From the NCBI GenBank assembly GCA_022822125.1, contig JAJECF010000175.1:1-44330 (forward strand): a stretch of DNA of 44,330 nt. Reading direction: 5' to 3'. Source of the stretch: Alphaproteobacteria bacterium. GTDB lineage: Bacteria > Pseudomonadota > Alphaproteobacteria > Bin95. Both the position numbers and the translations under genes were made by a program. Below the pieces are notes generated by a model. It searched no databases. It saw only the letters and a list, made by a program, of their open reading frames with translations, and was not told the DNA's origin. Shown piece by piece: positions 1 to 7,717 of this stretch (position 1 is the first letter of the stretch; every line of letters starts with the position of its first letter).

Positions 1-99
1 GAGGATCGCCGCAAGCGGGCCTTCGGCCGGCAGGCCGGTGCCGCCGGGCGTCTCGGGGCCGTAACGCTTCGTCACCAGGTCGGCCAGGGTATCGGGCAT
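1..99 (-). CDS. N-terminus of a probable nitroreductase-family protein (partial)
   Basis: Reading leftward from an ATG at 99, 33 codons stay open to the window edge, beginning MPDTLADLVTKRYGP and reaching PLAAIL. The message has GAGAGGAAACCG just before the ATG, a good SD. This N-terminal pattern (TLADL..., then a P-L-A-A-I-L turn) resembles what precedes the HRSVR flavin-binding segment of nitroreductases, but that segment lies outside the window, so the family call is inference. The gene is divergent from yghU copy 1. Confidence 0.4.
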   Translation of the reverse strand, partial: MPDTLADLVTKRYGPETPGGTGLPAEGPLAAIL

Positions 100-507
100 C
101 GGTTTCCTCTCCGAATCGCGCCGGGACCGAGCCTACGCCTCCCCGACTCCCGGCGGAAGGCGCGGGGAAATATTACCTTTTGTTCATGATCACAGAATTA
201 ATTCCAGATCGAAGCCCGATCCGGGGAAACCTGTGTTAGTATAGGGCGAGAGGAAGGAAGCGGCGTCCGGAGGCCGCTTCGTTTCGCGCCGGTGTGGAAA
301 AGCCCCTGAGAAGCTGACGGGAGACGTGCGCCCTGCATTTGGGCCTCGCACGCGCAGGCGCAATCAGGCGTGCGAACCGCGCCGCCGCGATACGTGCGCG
401 CCCGCGCCGGCACGGGCGCGCGCACATTACGCGCGAATCAGGGTCCCGCTGCACCGGCAGGCCGGCGGCGTGAGAACGGAACGAAGAGGGTTAGAAAGGA
501 GAAATCC
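100..507 (+). other. Gene-free stretch with two strong hairpins (possible leader RNA)
   Basis: No convincing protein gene lies here. Two GC-rich hairpins can be read: 257-264 pairs with 273-280 (8 bp, perfect, 8-base loop), and 396-404 pairs with 413-421 (9 bp, perfect, 8-base loop). Neither is followed by a T-run on the plus strand. A weak -10-like TAGTAT is at 237-242 without a clear -35. The stretch could be a structured leader in front of the small ORF at 508, or a small RNA. It matches no RNA family I know (checked by eye for SRP, 6S and common riboswitch cores). Confidence 0.35.
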
Positions 508-633
508 ATGACGAAGACGCAAGGCCGGGGAAACGGAACGGAATACCGGGAGCACCGGCCCGAAACGACAACTCCATGCCCGAAACGATCACAGGATATG
601 CGCTGCACACATGCAAATCATGACACCGCATGA
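508..633 (+). CDS. Possible small ORF (41 aa), unknown
   Basis: The ORF is supported mainly by its start: AAAGGAGAAATCC directly precedes the ATG, one of the better SD sites in the window. The peptide begins MTKTQGRGNG and is hydrophilic, with two Cys (in TPCPK and MRCTH) and no membrane segment. Its stop codon TGA lies inside the phased repeat array at 619-655. It could be a leader peptide linked to the downstream yghU, a small protein of unknown role, or chance. I do not recognise it. Confidence 0.3.
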   Translation: MTKTQGRGNGTEYREHRPETTTPCPKRSQDMRCTHANHDTA

Positions 634-655
634 CGGAACATGACATTCCATGACA
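619..655 (+). repeat. Array of four CATGACA direct repeats at exact 10-base spacing
   Basis: CATGACA occurs at 619, 639 and 649, and CATGACG at 629, each followed by three unrelated bases, so the unit is one helical turn. A degenerate CATG (610) precedes the array. Two-copy versions of the same unit occur at 20959-20975 and 21231-21247. The array sits about 135 bases upstream of yghU copy 1. Direct repeats repeated every turn on one DNA face usually mean tandem binding of a regulator; which one is unknown. It resembles a Pho box loosely, but those repeat every 11 bases. Confidence 0.7.
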
Positions 656-705
656 CATCGCGTGGGGGTGCGGAGCGCGGCGTGGCCGGCGGCGGGCGGA
701 CGCGG

Positions 706-736
706 GCGCATGCAATCCGTGTCCGGGGGTGGTAAA
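706..736 (+). promoter_or_regulatory. Conserved block upstream of yghU copy 1
   Basis: This 31-base block (from GCGCATGCAATCC to GGTGGTAAA) matches the block upstream of yghU copy 2 (19886-19916, minus strand) at 29 of 31 positions. The roughly 40 bases between it and the SD have diverged between the two copies, while the SD itself (GAAGGACGACGAC) is again identical. Retention of this block suggests a promoter or operator kept after duplication; no clear -35/-10 pair can be named. Confidence 0.45.
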
Positions 737-789
737 CGGTCTGTCTCCGGTTTTCCCGCACACCCGATGCCCGTTTGAAGGACGACGAC

Positions 790-1665
790 ATGACCGACGC
801 CTCCGCCTACGAACCGCCGAAAGTCTGGACCTGGGAGCAGGAAAGCGGCGGCCGCTTCGCCTCGATCAACCGCCCCGTCGCCGGCGCCACGCATGACCAG
901 GAGCTGCCTCGCGGCAAACACCCGCTGCAGCTCTACTCCCTGGCTACGCCCAACGGCGTGAAAGTGACGGTGATGCTGGAGGAGCTGCTGGCGGCCGGAC
1001 ACAGCGGCGCGGAATACGACGCCTATGTCATCAGGATCGGCGACGGCGAGCAGTTCGGCTCCGGCTTCGTCGCCATCAACCCGAATTCGAAAATCCCGGC
1101 GCTGGTGGACCACTCCACGCCCGAGCCGACGCGCGTGTTCGAATCGGGCGCGATCCTGCTTTATCTCGCGGAGAAGTTCGGCGCCTTCCTTCCCGAGGAC
1201 CCCTCGGAGCGGGCGGAGTGCTTCTCCTGGCTGTTCTGGCAGATGGGCTCCGCGCCTTATCTCGGCGGCGGCTTCGGCCACTTCTACGCCTATGCGCCGA
1301 GCAAGCAGCAATACCCGATCGACCGCTACACCATGGAGGTGAAGCGCCAGCTCGACGTGCTCGACAGGCAGCTCGCCGAAACGCGCTATGTGGCGGGCGG
1401 CGACTACACCATCGCCGACATGGCGATCTGGCCCTGGTACGGCGTGCTGACGACGGACGCGCTTTACGGGGCCGCCGAATTCCTCGCCGTGCAGGACTAC
1501 AGGAATGTCGTGCGCTGGTACGACGAGATCGCGGCCCGGGACGCCGTCATCCGGGGGCGGAAGGTCAACCGGATCAGGGGCCCTCTCGAGGACCAGCTGC
1601 ATGAGCGCCACGACGCCGCCGACTTCGAACTGCGCACCCAGGACAAGCTGGAAGCGGCGGAATAG
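790..1665 (+). CDS. yghU: YghU-type glutathione S-transferase family disulfide-bond oxidoreductase, copy 1
   Basis: The 291-aa product follows E. coli YghU closely along its whole length: KVWTWEQ and INRPVAG at the N-terminus, HPLQLYSLATPNG opening the thioredoxin-like domain, NPNSKIPAL and FESGAILLYLAEKFG (glutathione-site loop), then the helical domain with LFWQMGSAPYLGGGFGHF and YTIADMAIWPWYG, and QLHERHD near the C-terminus. YghU enzymes are cytosolic and use glutathione to reduce disulfides or organic peroxides. The ATG at 790 is chosen over an in-frame TTG at 775 because AAGGA at 777-781 is well placed and MTDASAYEPP is also the start of copy 2. By my alignment the two copies differ at 15 of 291 residues. 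Distinct from other GSTs by the long N-terminal extension. Confidence 0.93.
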   Translation: MTDASAYEPPKVWTWEQESGGRFASINRPVAGATHDQELPRGKHPLQLYSLATPNGVKVTVMLEELLAAGHSGAEYDAYVIRIGDGEQFGSGFVAINPNSKIPALVDHSTPEPTRVFESGAILLYLAEKFGAFLPEDPSERAECFSWLFWQMGSAPYLGGGFGHFYAYAPSKQQYPIDRYTMEVKRQLDVLDRQLAETRYVAGGDYTIADMAIWPWYGVLTTDALYGAAEFLAVQDYRNVVRWYDEIAARDAVIRGRKVNRIRGPLEDQLHERHDAADFELRTQDKLEAAE

Positions 1666-1782
1666 GCGTGAGGCTCTCCGCTCCGTCCGGCGCGGGCGGC
1701 GGTTGCGCGGCCCGTCGTTTCGGGGCACGGTTCCGGGGTCCGTGGGGCGCCCCGCGCGTCCCCGCCGCAATGGGTCCTGGCC

Positions 1783-2982
1783 ATGCCTGAAGCCGCTCCG
1801 CCGCTTGCCGGCGTCAAGGTCGTCGATATCTCCAACTTCCTCGCCGGCCCCGTTTCCACGATGTTCCTGGCCGATTTCGGCGCCGAGGTCGTCAAGATCG
1901 AACGCCCGGACACCGGCGACGAGTTGCGCTTCTGGGGCAACGACAAGGACGGCGTCGGGCTGATGTTCAAGCTGGTGAACCGCAACAAGCGCTCGGTCAC
2001 CGCGGACCTGCGCACGCCGCTCGGCGTCGAGATCGTCAAGCGCCTGGTCGCGGACGCCGACATCGTGGTCGAGAACTACCGCAAGGGCACGCTGGAGCGC
2101 TGGGGCCTCGGCTACGACGTGCTGAGCGCAATCAATCCGGGCCTCATCATGGTGCGCCTGACCGGCTTCGGCCAGACCGGCCCCAACAGCCACCGCCCGG
2201 GCTTCGGCACGCTGGCCGAGGGCTATTCCGGATATGCCTACATCACCGGATATGCCGACCGGCCGCCGCTGCTGCCCGGCTTCGGCCTCGCCGACGAGAG
2301 CTCGGGCCTGATGGGCGCCTTCCTCGCCATGGTGGCGCTGCAGGAGAAGCGCCGGTCCGGCAAGGGACAGGTCGTGGACTTCGCGATCTACGAACCGCTC
2401 TTCACCCTGCTCGGCCCGCAGGTGGTGGACTTCGACCAGCTCGGCATCGTGCAGGAGCGCAATGGCAGCCGCCTGCCCTTCACCGCGCCGCGCAACACCT
2501 ACCGGACGAAGGACGACAAGTGGGTCTCGATCTCGGGCAGTGCGCAATCCACCTTCGAGCGCATGTGCGAGGCGCTGGAGGTGCCGGAGCTTGTCCATGA
2601 CGAGCGGTTCCTCGACAACCGGCTCCGCATCCAGAACGCGCCGGCGCTCGACGAGGCGCTCCAGGCGGCGATGCTGCGCTTCGACCGCGACGACCTGCTC
2701 GCGCTCTTCGACCGGTTCGATGCGGCCGCCGCGCCCTGCAACAGCATTGCGGAGATTTTCGAGGACCCGCATTTCCAGGCCCGCGAGAACATCGTGGCGG
2801 TCGAGGACGGGGAGCTTGGCGGGCCGATCCGGATGCAGAACGTGGTCGGCAAGTTTTCGCGCACGCCGGGCGGGATCCGCCATGCCGGGCCGAAGCTGGG
2901 CGCCGACAACCGGGCCGTCCTCGTGGAGCGGCTCGGCTTCGACGAGGTGGAGTTGCGCGCGGCCGGCCTGCCGCTCGACTGA
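1783..2982 (+). CDS. CaiB/BaiF-type (family III) CoA transferase
   Basis: The 399-aa protein moves CoA between a CoA thioester and a free carboxylic acid. It opens with LAGVKVVDISNFLAGP, the usual Rossmann start, followed by LADFGAEVVKIERP and NRNKRSVTADL (CoA-binding region), VENYRKGTLERWGLGYD and RLTGFGQTGP. The catalytic Asp is expected at D171 in GLADESSGLMGAF, and it is present. The length is normal. The start is MPEAAPPLAG with only a weak SD; the 117-base gap after yghU holds a GGGGCGCCCC palindrome at 1744-1753. It lies 36 bases upstream of an HMG-CoA-lyase-like gene on the same strand, so the two probably act in series on a branched acyl-CoA: activation, then cleavage. The acid is unknown. 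Confidence 0.9.
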   Translation: MPEAAPPLAGVKVVDISNFLAGPVSTMFLADFGAEVVKIERPDTGDELRFWGNDKDGVGLMFKLVNRNKRSVTADLRTPLGVEIVKRLVADADIVVENYRKGTLERWGLGYDVLSAINPGLIMVRLTGFGQTGPNSHRPGFGTLAEGYSGYAYITGYADRPPLLPGFGLADESSGLMGAFLAMVALQEKRRSGKGQVVDFAIYEPLFTLLGPQVVDFDQLGIVQERNGSRLPFTAPRNTYRTKDDKWVSISGSAQSTFERMCEALEVPELVHDERFLDNRLRIQNAPALDEALQAAMLRFDRDDLLALFDRFDAAAAPCNSIAEIFEDPHFQARENIVAVEDGELGGPIRMQNVVGKFSRTPGGIRHAGPKLGADNRAVLVERLGFDEVELRAAGLPLD

Positions 2983-3018
2983 GCCGGCGGCCGGAAGAGG
3001 GACTAAGGGAGGAAGGAC

Positions 3019-3933
3019 ATGCTGGCGCTGCCCGAACGGGTGACCGTGGTCGAGGTGGGCCCCCGCGACGGCCTGCAATCGCTCGGCCGCTGGATCGAGA
3101 CGGACGTCAAGGTGGCGATGATCGACCGGCTGACCGACGCCGGCTTTCCCGTCATCGAGATCACGAGCTTCGCCAGCCCCCGCTATGTGCCGATGCTGAC
3201 GGACGCCGAGGAGGTCGTCTCGCGGGTGAAGCGGCGCGAGGGCGCGGTCTATCGCGCGCTGGTGCCCAACAAGCGCGGCGCGCTCCGCGCCGTCGAGACC
3301 GATATCGACGAGATCCTCGGCCTCATGACGGTGAGCGGCAGCTATATGGCGAAGAACCAGAACATGACCGTCGATGAGGCGATCCGGGCCGGGGGAGACT
3401 GCTTCCGCGTCGCAGACGAGGCCGGGCGAGCCTTCATCATGGCGCTCGGCATGTCGCTCTACTGCCCCTATGAGGGCGTCATCGCGCCCGAGCGCACGCT
3501 CGACTGCGTCGCCCGGCTGCGCAATCTCGGCGTGCGGCGCTTCTATCTCGCCGGCAGCACGGGCATGGAGGAGCCGCGCCAGGTGGGCACGCTGTTCCGC
3601 ATGGCGCATGACCGTTTCCCCGATTGCGAGTTCGGCTTCCATGTCCATGAGAAGCGCGGCTGGGCGCAGGCGAATGTGATGGCGGCGCTCGATGCGGGCG
3701 TCTCCATGGTCGAAGGGTCGATCTGCGGCATTGGCGGCGGCATCGCCTTCCCCGGCGATTACGGGTCCGTGGGCAACCTGCCGACAGAGGACATCGTGAG
3801 TTTCCTCGGCGCCATGCAGGTCGATTGCGGCGTTGAGGCCGGGGAAGCGGTCCGCGCCGCAAGGGACATCGCCGAAATGACCGGCATCCCGCTGGCCAGC
3901 CGCGCCGCCAACATGCCGGAACTGGCGGGGTAG
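3019..3933 (+). CDS. HMG-CoA lyase-like aldolase-type lyase, catalytic Cys missing
   Basis: The 304-aa TIM-barrel protein has the HMGL-like layout: VEVGPRDGLQ (residues 11-20, with metal ligand D17), EITSFASPRYVPML, VPNKRGA, FHVHEKRG (H208, H210) and GNLPTED near 252-258. The family signature GLGGCP reads GIGGGI at 237-242, so the Cys used by true 3-hydroxy-3-methylglutaryl-CoA lyase is Gly here; likewise the usual HxHD is HxHE. It is therefore a lyase of the DRE-TIM superfamily, probably acting on another 3-hydroxyacyl-CoA or with altered chemistry. The SD is excellent (GGGAGGAAGGAC). It likely forms an operon with the CoA transferase upstream. The sequence right after its stop codon belongs to a broken toxin gene. 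Confidence 0.8.
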   Translation: MLALPERVTVVEVGPRDGLQSLGRWIETDVKVAMIDRLTDAGFPVIEITSFASPRYVPMLTDAEEVVSRVKRREGAVYRALVPNKRGALRAVETDIDEILGLMTVSGSYMAKNQNMTVDEAIRAGGDCFRVADEAGRAFIMALGMSLYCPYEGVIAPERTLDCVARLRNLGVRRFYLAGSTGMEEPRQVGTLFRMAHDRFPDCEFGFHVHEKRGWAQANVMAALDAGVSMVEGSICGIGGGIAFPGDYGSVGNLPTEDIVSFLGAMQVDCGVEAGEAVRAARDIAEMTGIPLASRAANMPELAG

Positions 3934-4251
3934 GCGGGGCTATCCGAGGCGCAGCAAGAAGACATCACAGCTATCGTCGAGTTGCTGGCGGAGCACGGGC
4001 CGGGACTTCGGTTCCCTTACTCTTCCGGCGTAGCAGGCTCCCGCCATGGCCTTATGCGGGAGTTGCGGGTCCAGACCGAAGGTCGTCCCATCCGAGTCTT
4101 CTACGCCTTCGACCCGAGGCGAACGGCGATTCTCCTGATCGGCGGTGACAAGACCGGGCGCGACCGATTCTACAAACGCTTCGTGCCCCTGGCGGACAGG
4201 CTCTATGACGAACATTTGCAGGAGTTGAGAGAGGAAGGGCTGATCGAATGA
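3934..4251 (+). pseudogene. 5'-truncated HigB/RelE-type (Gp49-like) toxin
   Basis: The frame open immediately after the lyase stop (TAG 3931-3933) reads AGLSEAQQEDITAIVELL, then GSRHGLMRELRVQTEGRPIRVFYAFDPRRTAILLIGGDKTG, a typical HigB-like phage-derived toxin body with the conserved RxLFAFDPRR-type strand and IGGDKTG. Intact relatives carry about 20 more residues in front (a first strand ending at a W...LS), and no ATG or GTG is available between the lyase stop and the conserved body; only an in-frame TTG at 3982 could start it, without a good SD. The homology therefore begins at the lyase stop, suggesting the toxin head was removed by recombination. The 3' end is intact and overlaps the antitoxin start (ATGA, 4248-4251). 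Confidence 0.7.
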
Positions 4252-4613
4252 GCGGACGGCACGCCTTCGGCGAATTGACAAAAGGATTCTCTCCCGAACG
4301 GCGTGCGCACGCCGATGCGCGCAAGGCGGAATTTCGTGCAGCCATGCCGCTTCATGAGCTCCGGCAGGCGCGGGCGATGACCCAAAGGGCCGTGGGGGAG
4401 GTTCTGCAGGTCAAGCAACCGGCTGTCGCCAAGCTGGAGCGGCGGGCAGACATGTATGTGTCTAACCTGCGCTCCTATATCGAGGCGATGGGCGGACGGC
4501 TGACTATCCTGGCGGAGTTTCCGCAGGGCAGCGTTGTCATCACCAACTTTTCCGACGCCGGCAAGGACGTACCGCCCGGCGAGTTTCGTTCGGCAGCAGC
4601 AATGCGCCGCTGA
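4248..4613 (+). CDS. HigA-like XRE-family antitoxin
   Basis: The 121-aa protein has a helix-turn-helix at roughly residues 37-70: LHELRQARAMTQRAVGEVL, then VKQPAVAKLERR, the recognition-helix pattern of the XRE/Cro fold. The following MYVSNLRSYIEAMGGRLTILAEF is the signature seen in HigA antitoxins next to Gp49-type toxins. The ATG overlaps the toxin stop by four bases, the normal toxin-first order of this TA type. Since the toxin head is missing, this is probably an orphan antitoxin or a stand-alone repressor. The gene converges on the luciferase-like gene three bases further on. Confidence 0.85.
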   Translation: MSGRHAFGELTKGFSPERRAHADARKAEFRAAMPLHELRQARAMTQRAVGEVLQVKQPAVAKLERRADMYVSNLRSYIEAMGGRLTILAEFPQGSVVITNFSDAGKDVPPGEFRSAAAMRR

Positions 4614-4616
4614 GTT

Positions 4617-5879
4617 CTACTCCGCCGCGTCCGCCGCCTTGCGCCGGCTGTCCTCGCCGGCGACGCGGACCGAGGCCTTCACCACCGGGACATCAGCCTC
4701 GGCGAGTGGTTGCATATATTGCTTGCGGGCGAGCGCCGCCTCGATCCAGGGCGCGAGCTCGGCGGCCTTGGCGGCTTCGCGCGCCTCCGCATCGCGGGCG
4801 AATTCCGGCATGACCGTCTGTGCGAACAGCTCCAGCGAGTCGCAGATATTTTCGTGGCTGTTGCGGCCGGCCTGCTGGAGAAAAATCACCTGGTCCACGC
4901 CGGCCGCCTGCATGTCTGCCAGGTGGCGGGCCATGTCGTCCGGCGTGCCGATGCCGGCGCCGTCATATTCCGAGCGCGCCAGCGCCGCCTGGATCAAGAG
5001 GTCGGTCGCCGCGCCGCGCTTGGCCGTGAACTCGCCCCAGATGTCCGAATAGCCGGGCGTGAAGTCCTCGGCGACGAGCTTCTGCTGCGCATAGCGGAAG
5101 AACTCGAAATGGTCCTGCCCGCGCCGGATCGCCTCCGCCCGGTCCTCATGCATCGAGAAGGCGGAGACCATGGCGAGATTGGCGTTGACCGACCAGCCGA
5201 GCGGCACGCAGTCCTCGCTCCTGATCGTGTCGTAATAGATGCCGGACCAGGTGCGCGCCTCCTCTGGGTCGAGGAAGGAGAAGGCGAGCGCGCCGATGCC
5301 GTTCTGCGCCGCGACGCGGATCGTGTCGCGGTTGGTGCAGGCCATCCAGAGCGGCGGATGCGGCTGCTGCAACGGCTTCGGCAGCACATTGCGGCAGGGC
5401 ATGGAGAAGCCCTCGCCCTCGAAACCGGGATAGGGCGTGAGCGCCATCATGTTGCAGATCTGCTCCGCCGCCTCCAGCGCCAGCGCGCGCTTGCGCCGGG
5501 CGGGAATGCCAAACGCGCCGAGCTCCAGCCGCGTCGCGCCCTCGCCAATGCCGAATTCGACGCGCCCGTCCGAGATGAGGTCGAGCGTCGCCAAGCCCTC
5601 GGCCGTGCGCGCCGGATGGTTGTAGGCGGGAATGACCTGGCGGATGCCGTGGCCGAGGCGGATGCGCTTCGTGCGGGCCGCGGCTGCGGCAAGGAAGACT
5701 TCCGGCGCGGAGGCGTGGCTGTATTCGTCGAGGAAATGGTGCTCGACCTCCCACGCATAGTCGAAGCCCAGCCGGTCTGCGAGCACGACCTGGTCGAGCG
5801 CCTCCTTCATCAGCCGGTGTTCGTCGCCCTCGGCCCAGGGCCGCGGCAATTGCAGTTCGTAAAACACTCCGAAACGCAT
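4617..5879 (-). CDS. Luciferase-like (LLM class) flavin-dependent monooxygenase
   Basis: The 420-aa bacterial-luciferase-fold protein starts MRFGVFYELQLPRPW and has LADRLGFDYAWEVEHHFLDEYSHASAPEVFL (flavin-site segment), RIRLGHGIRQVIPAYNHPARTAEGLATLDLISDGRVEFGIGEG, then PHPPLWMACTN, the phosphate-side motif. The family oxidises small organic molecules with reduced FMN or F420; the substrate is unknown. I chose the ATG at 5879 because GGAGG lies about 11 bases ahead of it; an ATG at 5897 (adding MEANRP) has no SD. The C-terminus after about residue 360 is charged and Ala-rich. Related but not close copies lie at 12489 and 19932. Confidence 0.85.
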   Translation of the reverse strand: MRFGVFYELQLPRPWAEGDEHRLMKEALDQVVLADRLGFDYAWEVEHHFLDEYSHASAPEVFLAAAAARTKRIRLGHGIRQVIPAYNHPARTAEGLATLDLISDGRVEFGIGEGATRLELGAFGIPARRKRALALEAAEQICNMMALTPYPGFEGEGFSMPCRNVLPKPLQQPHPPLWMACTNRDTIRVAAQNGIGALAFSFLDPEEARTWSGIYYDTIRSEDCVPLGWSVNANLAMVSAFSMHEDRAEAIRRGQDHFEFFRYAQQKLVAEDFTPGYSDIWGEFTAKRGAATDLLIQAALARSEYDGAGIGTPDDMARHLADMQAAGVDQVIFLQQAGRNSHENICDSLELFAQTVMPEFARDAEAREAAKAAELAPWIEAALARKQYMQPLAEADVPVVKASVRVAGEDSRRKAADAAE

Positions 5880-5936
5880 CGGACGGTTTGCCTCCATCGA
5901 GACGGGATATAGGGAAACGGGTTCGGCGCGCCGGCC

Positions 5937-7634
5937 TCAAGCGTGCTGCTTCGCCTCGAACGCCGCAACCTCGCTCATGAACGGGGCGGCGACGTCGGCA
6001 TTGATCTTGCAGTCGAGGAAGACCGGGCCGTCGGGCGCCGCCAGCAGGGGGCCGAGCGCCTTCAGGTCGTCGGGCGTGCGCACAGTGCGGGCGTCGTAGC
6101 CGAACGCCTCCGCGACGGGCGCGAAATCGACATCGGGGAAGACCGACTTGGCGACCGGAAGCTGGCGCAGCCTCAGATGATGCAGCTCCGCGCCATAGGC
6201 GCAGTCGTTCATCAGCACGATGACCAGCGGCAGGTCCTCGCGCACCACGGTTTCGAGCTCGCCCATGGTCATCAGGAAGCCGCCGTCGCCGACCACGAAC
6301 ACGGTCGGAATATGCGGCCGCGCCCGGGCGAAGCCCAGCGCCGCGCCGAAGCCCAGCCCGATGGACGCGAAATCATTGGTCATCTTGAAATGCGCCGGGT
6401 CCGGGACCGAAAGATACGGCACAACGCCCAGGAAATTGCCGGCGTCGTAAACGACATTCCGGGCCTCCGGCAGCATGCGGTCGAGCATGGCGGCGAGCGT
6501 GCGCGGATCGATGGTGCGCGCCGTGTTCGCGGGCTGGAAGTCCTCCGCGATGGAGAAGCTGTCGAGCGCGGCCCTGTTCCCGGCGCCGTGCCAGGGCCTG
6601 TCGGCGGCCGGCTTGTCCGCCACCGCTTCGATAAGCTGTTGAGCCGCCAGTTTCGCATCGCCCACCACCGCGACGTCGGCCGTGGTCCAGCGGCCGATGC
6701 TGGCGCGCGAGGCGTCGATCTGGATCAGCGGCGCATCCGGCAGCGACTCGCCGAAGCTCATGGTGAGGATGTTGAGCCCCGCGCCGACCGCGAGCACGCA
6801 ATCGGCCTCCGCCGCCATGCGCCGCGCCGCGGAATGAGAAAACGAGCCGATGATGCCGAGGTCGAGCGGATGGCCGCGGAACATGTCCTTTCCTCTCGCC
6901 GTCGTGGACAGCAGTGCGCCGGTCCGTTCCGCCAGGCTGACCAGTGCGTCGCGCGCGCCCGCTTTCCAGGCGCCGTGGCCCGCCAGGATAAGCGGCCTCC
7001 TCGCCCGGTCGAGCAGGGACGCCGCCGCCCGGATGGCGTGAGCGCGCGCCGGGTGCGCCGGACGCGGGGGAACCGGTCCGGCGTCTAGCGGTTCCGGAGC
7101 CGGCTCACCCGGACCGGTCGCAATCTCCGCATGCTGCACATCGACCGGCAGCAGCAGGGCCACGGCCTGCCCGGTCCGCGCGAGGGCGGCCGCATCCGCA
7201 AGCGTGGCGCGGGCCGTCGCGGCGCCGGTGGGTGCAAACACATGGACCCCTGCCGCCTTCAGCACGCCGGCGCCGTCCAGCCCCTTGTAGTCGGGCCCGA
7301 GCGCATTTGACGGACCCGACGGCAGCGCCGCTTCACCATAGATGATGAGAACGGGATTGCCGGTTCGCGCGGCGAAGGACGCGGCCTGCAATCCGTTGGC
7401 GAGCGCCGGCCCCCGCCCGACGCACACGACGCCCAGGCGCCCCGTCGCGGCCGCATAGCCGTCGGCCATGCCGATGGCGACGTTCTCGTGCCGGGCGCCG
7501 ATGAACGCGATCCCCATCGCGTCCAGAGTCACGGCGAATGCCGCCGTGTCGTCGCTCATCAGCCCGAACACCGTGTCGATGCCCATCGCCTCGATGTCTT
7601 CGGCCAACGCCTGATAGACCGGTATGGTCCGCAT
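5937..7634 (-). CDS. Thiamine-diphosphate-dependent enzyme, acetolactate synthase large-subunit type
   Basis: The 565-aa protein has the three ThDP-enzyme domains. The Pyr domain carries catalytic Glu50 in ARHENVAIGMADGYAAATG; the central domain runs about residues 185-330; the PP domain has GDGG at 449-452 and the metal-ligand Asn at 476 (VLMNDCAYG). Such enzymes decarboxylate 2-oxoacids or carboligate aldehydes. It is not a safe IlvB: no small subunit gene is adjacent, and the first segment GLMSDD differs from the usual FGxPG. The ATG at 7634 has GGGAG eight bases ahead. It is divergent from the ABC transporter operon, which suggests a catabolic rather than a biosynthetic job. Confidence 0.85.
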   Translation of the reverse strand: MRTIPVYQALAEDIEAMGIDTVFGLMSDDTAAFAVTLDAMGIAFIGARHENVAIGMADGYAAATGRLGVVCVGRGPALANGLQAASFAARTGNPVLIIYGEAALPSGPSNALGPDYKGLDGAGVLKAAGVHVFAPTGAATARATLADAAALARTGQAVALLLPVDVQHAEIATGPGEPAPEPLDAGPVPPRPAHPARAHAIRAAASLLDRARRPLILAGHGAWKAGARDALVSLAERTGALLSTTARGKDMFRGHPLDLGIIGSFSHSAARRMAAEADCVLAVGAGLNILTMSFGESLPDAPLIQIDASRASIGRWTTADVAVVGDAKLAAQQLIEAVADKPAADRPWHGAGNRAALDSFSIAEDFQPANTARTIDPRTLAAMLDRMLPEARNVVYDAGNFLGVVPYLSVPDPAHFKMTNDFASIGLGFGAALGFARARPHIPTVFVVGDGGFLMTMGELETVVREDLPLVIVLMNDCAYGAELHHLRLRQLPVAKSVFPDVDFAPVAEAFGYDARTVRTPDDLKALGPLLAAPDGPVFLDCKINADVAAPFMSEVAAFEAKQHA

Positions 7635-7717
7635 GCCCGCTTCTCCCGCCCTGCTACGTCGCCCATCATACCCGATATCGGCAGCCCCGCTGGATGCAGG
7701 AATTCGAATGCGGCCCT

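Noticed and set aside
619..655. Short CRISPR array
   Set aside because: Units are 7 bases with 3-base gaps, far too short for repeats and spacers, and no cas gene is present.
619..655. Pho box
   Set aside because: PhoB boxes repeat CTGTCAT-type units every 11 bases; here the period is 10, the leading C is absent in most units, and the flanking genes are not phosphate genes.
589..3648. Very long open frame on the minus strand (about 1,000 codons)
   Set aside because: It runs antisense to yghU, the CoA transferase and the lyase, which all have clear families and SD sites. GC-rich codons leave the opposite frame open. Its sequence is His/Arg/Ala/Glu-rich without any domain.
5937..7634. Biosynthetic acetolactate synthase (ilvB)
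   Set aside because: No regulatory subunit gene follows and the neighbours are catabolic; the family is broad, so no specific name was given.
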